A stretch of DNA of 64,000 nucleotides from Fibrobacter sp. (lineage in GTDB: Bacteria; Fibrobacterota; Fibrobacteria; Fibrobacterales; Fibrobacteraceae), in assembly GCA_017550445.1 (NCBI GenBank), contig JAFZOV010000145.1, positions 1 to 64,000 of the forward strand, given 5' to 3'. The stretch's first letter is position 1; every line of letters begins with the position of its first letter. This document shows positions 59,997-64,000 of this stretch, one piece after another. The notes beneath the pieces are model-generated. The model did not search any database and was not told the DNA's origin. It was given only the letters and a program-made list of their open reading frames with translations. The translations under genes were made by a program, and so were the position numbers.

Positions 59997-61709
59997 ATAT
60001 TGGTTTAGGTACTTGTTGTAGTCGCAGAGCTTAAGGCCCGGCGGGAGAGCAGTCTTGTCGAAGCGAACCATGCGGACTTCGGCAGGTTTACCCACCACGC
60101 GAGCGAGCATTTCGAAGTTGTCCTGCGTTTCCCACACGGCGGCATCAATAATCAGACCGTCACCGCAATCCGTTTCGCCTGTACTGTTGCCTATGCCAGA
60201 GATTCTGGAATTCTGCTTGAGGAATCTGGTATAGACTTCAGGAGCAATTCCAAAATGATTCGAACTGGAAGAGGAATCGTAAACGACCACGTGCACTTCG
60301 CGGAAATGATTCAGGGAATCAAAGACCACCGTATAAGTATGCTTATAAGGAGCCATGTAGAAGGATTCCTGCCAAACATTGTTTGCCACAGGCCTAAAAT
60401 TCGAAATGGCATACTTCTTGAAAAATTCCTTGGGAGTGGCACCATAGCGAACAACATAATGTCCCAACATGGTGGAGAAATCATGAACGGCAGAAGGTGC
60501 AAGGGATTCACGCAAACTGTCCACCGCACGATTCAGGTTTGCAGTCAGGCCATCGTTCTTGTTGATGGGAGCCGGACGGGTAATATTAGATTCCTGAATA
60601 CGCTGTTGGATATCGGGATACTCAGGGTCAATTTTCTGGATTTCCTGGAACTGGGTGCGGGCCCGATCGAACTGGCGACCCTTCAAATAGGCACGGCCCA
60701 AAGCTTCTTTAAGGGGAAGATTTTCGGGGTACTTTTCCACCATGGGTTCCAAAATATCAAGAGCGGTCTGCGCACGGTCTTGAGGAGAAAGCACCACGCC
60801 GTTACCCGGACCCGGCGGAGACTTTTCGCCCAAGGTAGAGGCAGCTTCGCGAGCCGGAGCGTAATCAGGCATAAAGGCCAAGATGCGCTGGTAAATTTTT
60901 TCAGCAGAATCGAAATGGCCCTGGTATTCGTCCATGTAGCCCTGCAACAGCAAAAGTTTCACGTTTACCGGATACTGCGAAAGCGCGTATTCTACGAGAG
61001 CGGCGCAGCTATCCAGCTGACCGCTACGGTGATAAAGTTCAGCAAGCATTTCGTAGGCGGCCGGCACATCGCCACTGGAAAGGCTCACCACGGTCTTGAA
61101 TTCGTTGGCAGCCTGCAAAAAGCGTCCGCCATCCATCAGGAGCTGGCCATACCAAAGGCGAGTCTGGTACAAGGCGGGAGCACGTTCAGAAGCCACGCGG
61201 GCAAGTTCCAATGCAGCAGAGGTATTGCCAGCTTGATAAATTTTACGGCTTTCCAAATAAGCAGCCACACCGGAACCCGGCAAGCGAGCCTGCAATTTTC
61301 CAATCAGCAACGAAAGCCGATCCTGCTGGTTTTCCGTAAGCGAGCCCATTTCGAACAAAGTAGTTACCTGTCCTAAAAGGGCCGGCAAAAGATCCGGATA
61401 CAGCACAATCACGCCATCGTAAATGTCGTATGCAGCCTGATATGAACCCGCTCGCGACAATTCCGTTGCCCGGCGAAGTTCCGTCTGTACCTGCACCGGC
61501 ACCTTGGTCATTTCGGCAGTCAAATCTGGAGTGTCGCCACGGACCACGGTGGTCCCCGCAGGAAGTCCATAAGGAATTCCGCCTACGGAAATTTTGCTAG
61601 GGCCATAAAGATCATAAATGCGAAAACCTGCAAAAGCAAGCAGGGCTCCGCAACACAATGTCAAAAACAAGTATGCGGCTCTACGGGCCGCCGAGGACGA
61701 ATTCGTCAT
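59994..61709 (-). CDS. TPR-repeat membrane-anchored protein
   Basis: 571 residues. A short N-terminus, one span (AAYLFLTLCCGALLAFAGF), then TPR repeats (about 80-370: RAGSYQAAYDIYDGVIVLYP, ALGRAYLKGRQFDRARTQFQ) and a C-terminal beta-rich domain (about 400-571) with no recognised family. Probably periplasmic. Its ATG overlaps the stop of the upstream sigma-factor gene (TAATG), so the two are co-translated. With the TPR lipoprotein downstream it makes an envelope-related block. Confidence 0.8.
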   Translation of the reverse strand: MTNSSSAARRAAYLFLTLCCGALLAFAGFRIYDLYGPSKISVGGIPYGLPAGTTVVRGDTPDLTAEMTKVPVQVQTELRRATELSRAGSYQAAYDIYDGVIVLYPDLLPALLGQVTTLFEMGSLTENQQDRLSLLIGKLQARLPGSGVAAYLESRKIYQAGNTSAALELARVASERAPALYQTRLWYGQLLMDGGRFLQAANEFKTVVSLSSGDVPAAYEMLAELYHRSGQLDSCAALVEYALSQYPVNVKLLLLQGYMDEYQGHFDSAEKIYQRILAFMPDYAPAREAASTLGEKSPPGPGNGVVLSPQDRAQTALDILEPMVEKYPENLPLKEALGRAYLKGRQFDRARTQFQEIQKIDPEYPDIQQRIQESNITRPAPINKNDGLTANLNRAVDSLRESLAPSAVHDFSTMLGHYVVRYGATPKEFFKKYAISNFRPVANNVWQESFYMAPYKHTYTVVFDSLNHFREVHVVVYDSSSSSNHFGIAPEVYTRFLKQNSRISGIGNSTGETDCGDGLIIDAAVWETQDNFEMLARVVGKPAEVRMVRFDKTALPPGLKLCDYNKYLNQY

Positions 61710-62560
61710 TACTTTTCCAAAAAGTCAGCCAGTTTCTCTTTATGTTCCTTGCTCTTCTGCAAACGACGCAAGGTCTTGTTCTTAATCTGGCGCACGCGTT
61801 CACGGCTAAGTTTCAGGTCTTCGCCAATGTCCTTGAGGGTGGTATCTTCAACCGTATCCAAGCCATAGAACATGCGCAGAATTTCTTCTTCACGCTGCGG
61901 AAGGGCAGACAAGGTTTCCTGGATGAGCTTGCGGCGTTCATCCTTTTCCATGTCTTCGTCCTGGTTGCCATCGGAACCCAGGACATCCATAAGCGTGCTG
62001 ACCGTATCGCCAGAGCCGCCCACATTGGTACTATCACCAATCGGGGCATCCAGCGAGATATCCACGATTTTTTCCATGACCTCGACGATGTCTTTTTCGA
62101 ACGGGGCAAATTCGTCCATGGCAATGGTACGATCGTAGTCGCCGTCGTTCTGCATCAAGGCTCGTTTAAAGCGGTTTACCAAGGCAAGCTTGTTGGGAGG
62201 GATTCGAACCGCCCCCACCTGTTCAAACAGTGCTTTTTGGATCGACTGGCGAATCCACCAGACCGCGTAAGAAATAAACTTGACATCCTTACCCATATCA
62301 AAGCGTTTTGCCGCCTTGAACAGGCCGATATTTCCTTCGTTAATCAAATCAAGCAGGGAAAGTCCACGCCCCTGGTACTTTCTTGCGACACTCACCACAA
62401 AACGGAGGTTACCCCGAATAAGGCGCTGCAAGGCAGACTTGCGGATTTCTTCCGCCTGTTCGCTCTTGATAATCGCAAGAAGAGCCTCTTCCTCCTGAGG
62501 ACTCAGGGTCGGGAACCTGTTAAGATCCCTAAAATAAAGCGCTTCGTTTGCATCACTCAT
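61709..62560 (-). CDS. Sigma-70 family RNA polymerase sigma factor (RpoD-like, no region 1.1)
   Basis: 283 residues from the ATG at 62560 (MSDANEALYFRDLNRFPTLS); GGAAGG lies about 10 nt upstream, and an earlier ATG at 62593 remains possible. Region 2 is strongly conserved: NLRFVVSVARKYQGRGLSLL, DLINEGNIGLFKAAKRFD, FISYAVWWIRQSIQKAL. Region 4.2 is LKLSRERVRQIKNKTLRRLQ. An acidic insert (GSDGNQDEDMEKDERR) lies before region 4. Closest in feel to the compact primary sigma factor of Bacteroidetes. Located after mrp and a DUF971 gene. Confidence 0.93.
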   Translation of the reverse strand: MSDANEALYFRDLNRFPTLSPQEEEALLAIIKSEQAEEIRKSALQRLIRGNLRFVVSVARKYQGRGLSLLDLINEGNIGLFKAAKRFDMGKDVKFISYAVWWIRQSIQKALFEQVGAVRIPPNKLALVNRFKRALMQNDGDYDRTIAMDEFAPFEKDIVEVMEKIVDISLDAPIGDSTNVGGSGDTVSTLMDVLGSDGNQDEDMEKDERRKLIQETLSALPQREEEILRMFYGLDTVEDTTLKDIGEDLKLSRERVRQIKNKTLRRLQKSKEHKEKLADFLEK

Positions 62561-62622
62561 AGAAATACATACCTTCCATTCTTCACGGGACATTCCCTTG
62601 AAGACTATCCAAATATGTCTTT

Positions 62623-62919
62623 TTACTTTGTTTTCGTCAAGTTATATAGCTTTTCGTAAGGGTAAATTCCCGAATTGTGACCATCGCTAAAGGTAAGGCC
62701 TGCGGCATAGCGACCGATAGATTGAACTTTAACAAGCGAAATATCTGCAGGCACGGTAGAATCATCCAGAATCTTTACGCCCGTATGTTCATCGACACAC
62801 AATGCGCAAGGGCACGCAAGTCTTAAATCGCGAATCGCGCAAGCACCGCGGCTACCATCGTTCCATTCAAAGCCAAGCTTTCCGTCAGCAGTTCTAAAAA
62901 CTTTCTTGGGTTGAATCAT
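62623..62919 (-). CDS. DUF971-domain protein
   Basis: 98 residues: FEWNDGSRGACAIRDLRLAC, PCALC and GLTFSDGHNSGIYPYEKLY, the pattern of the DUF971/GBBH-like N-terminal domain. The Cys cluster (ACPCALC) suggests a metal or Fe-S link. It directly follows mrp with a 1-nt overlap, a common pairing, so a role in iron-sulfur cluster handling is likely but not proven. Confidence 0.85.
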   Translation of the reverse strand: MIQPKKVFRTADGKLGFEWNDGSRGACAIRDLRLACPCALCVDEHTGVKILDDSTVPADISLVKVQSIGRYAAGLTFSDGHNSGIYPYEKLYNLTKTK

Positions 62920-64000
62920 TAGACCGCCTCCACCGGAAGTTGTTCGAAATCGTAGTTAAAAGTCTTGAGCACACCGTCACCTTCAGATGCAAACATCGAA
63001 AGCGTACGCACGGTAGCATCGGCAGCCTGCATAAACGCCTTCGCCGATTCGGAGTTCGGGTAGCGGAGCACCGCCGGCGTTCCCTCGTCGCCACAACCGG
63101 CCACTGCGGGTTCAAGCGGAACCTTTGCAATCAGGGGCACGCCCCATTTTTGAGCAATACGTTCGCCGCCACCCTCACGGAAGATATGGTGGTGTTTACC
63201 GCATTCATCGCAAATGAAGTAGCTCATGTTTTCGACGACACCCACCACAGGTACGCCCACAGAATCGAACATGGCAAGACCCTTACGGCAGTCGGCCAGA
63301 GCCACTTCTTGCGGAGTCGTTACCACCACGGCACCAGCCATGGGGCAGTTCTGCGTAAGAGTCAGCTGAATGTCGCCTGTTCCAGGAGGAAAATCCACCA
63401 GCAAGTAGTCGAGCTTGCCCCAGCGCACATGATGAATAAAGTGCTGGATCATCTGCGAAACCATCGGGCCGCGCCAGATAGTCGCCTTGTCGGAATCGGC
63501 GAACATGCACATCGAAACAATGCTGATTCCGCCCTTTGCCTCGACCGGGGCAATCGTATTGTCGTCAAAAACTTCGGGAGCCTTGTCGATACCGAACATC
63601 AGTCCCATGCTCGGGCCATAAATATCGGCATCCAGAATACCCACGCGTGCACCGGAAAGGCTTAATGCCATGGCGAGGTTTGCCGTCACAGTAGACTTGC
63701 CCACGCCACCCTTGCCGCTTGCAACCGCCACCACATGCGCCACATCGCCGATGTAAGAAACTTTAGGAGCCTGCGCTGCGGTATTTCCGCTTTCGACGCG
63801 ACCCTGGGCGGTAAACGTCACGTTCACCTCAGATGCGCCGAGTGATTTAACGATTGCAATGCACTGGTCCTTGAACTGGTCTCGAATGGGGCATGCCGGA
63901 GTGGTAAGCTTAAGATCAAAGCTCACCTTGTCACCATCGATCTTCAAATTCTGAACGAAGTTCAGCTCTACAATATTCTTGTGGAGATCCGGATCTTGAA
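62919..64000 (-). CDS. Iron-sulfur cluster carrier Mrp/ApbC (5' end beyond window)
   Basis: At least 360 residues visible. The frame runs to the window edge; the DNA beyond 63947 still encodes DPDLHKNIVELNFVQNLKID, the start of the MIP18-like DUF59 domain, so the TTG at 63947 is not the real start. The deviant Walker A is ASGKGGVGKSTVTANLAMAL; Walker B is LVDFPPGTGD. A C-X2-C metal site is in YFICDECGKHH. Carries and transfers Fe-S clusters in the cytoplasm. DUF971, a sigma factor and a TPR protein follow in the same operon. Confidence 0.95.
   Translation of the reverse strand, partial: QDPDLHKNIVELNFVQNLKIDGDKVSFDLKLTTPACPIRDQFKDQCIAIVKSLGASEVNVTFTAQGRVESGNTAAQAPKVSYIGDVAHVVAVASGKGGVGKSTVTANLAMALSLSGARVGILDADIYGPSMGLMFGIDKAPEVFDDNTIAPVEAKGGISIVSMCMFADSDKATIWRGPMVSQMIQHFIHHVRWGKLDYLLVDFPPGTGDIQLTLTQNCPMAGAVVVTTPQEVALADCRKGLAMFDSVGVPVVGVVENMSYFICDECGKHHHIFREGGGERIAQKWGVPLIAKVPLEPAVAGCGDEGTPAVLRYPNSESAKAFMQAADATVRTLSMFASEGDGVLKTFNYDFEQLPVEAV

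Noticed and set aside
63665..63947. TTG at 63947 as the mrp start
   Set aside because: The frame continues to the window edge and encodes the typical DUF59 opening DPDLHKNIVEL.

Overview
The window reads as chromosome of a Fibrobacter-type bacterium (phylum Fibrobacterota). Two lipoproteins carry the FISUMP domain (Fibrobacter succinogenes major paralogous domain). Surface proteins have long Ser/Gly spacers, and a secreted GH30 xylanase-like enzyme has a T9SS-type tail. Several gene starts also follow a Bacteroidetes-like promoter pattern. All functional calls come from reading motifs; no database search was run.

Layout. 1-3518: partial purT, a FISUMP lipoprotein and an outer-membrane-type protein. 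3718-17691: a complete leftward division and wall (dcw) operon, mraZ-rsmH-ftsL-ftsI-murE-murF-ftsW-murG-murC-ftsQ-ftsA-ftsZ, with overlapping genes but no mraY or murD. 17877-19181: an AT-rich accessory patch with a RhuM/PLD-type gene and a gene fragment. 19288-24248: a rightward run of GH57, phosphoribosyltransferase, membrane protein and cysE, then nth. 24252-30730: membrane protein, GH30, unknown protein, murI and a remarkable UvrD-PlsC fusion. 30793-33745: flippase-like protein, glycosyltransferase and methyltransferase. 34105-34917: sigma factor behind a sigma-54-type promoter. 35075-42105: two large surface proteins. 42243-44738: hemW and a class III cyclase with a small membrane partner. 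44770-46545: two tRNA-Gly genes around infC-rpmI-rplT. 46592-48098: FISUMP lipoprotein and a zeta-type toxin-antitoxin pair. 48187-57438: RNA-modification, transport, signalling and translation-termination genes. 57553-64000: envelope TPR proteins, RlpA, a second sigma factor, a DUF971 protein and mrp.

The most unusual material lies in small repeats and atypical genes. Two heptamer repeat families, ATGTGNN and AATTCGG, sit in intergenic gaps; one AATTCGG array lies inside a Nudix gene, where a unit change would shift the frame. A palindromic repeat of the widespread CGTCATTGCGAGG type is read through inside the UvrD-like helicase, where subdomain 2B should be. A 126-bp hairpin-rich segment interrupts a partial copy of the tRNA-Gly T-arm. 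FtsZ carries two C-terminal-peptide-like motifs. At least six genes without a clear Shine-Dalgarno have a TAnnTTTG-like element 12-14 nt before ATG, which predicts leaderless or nearly leaderless mRNAs.
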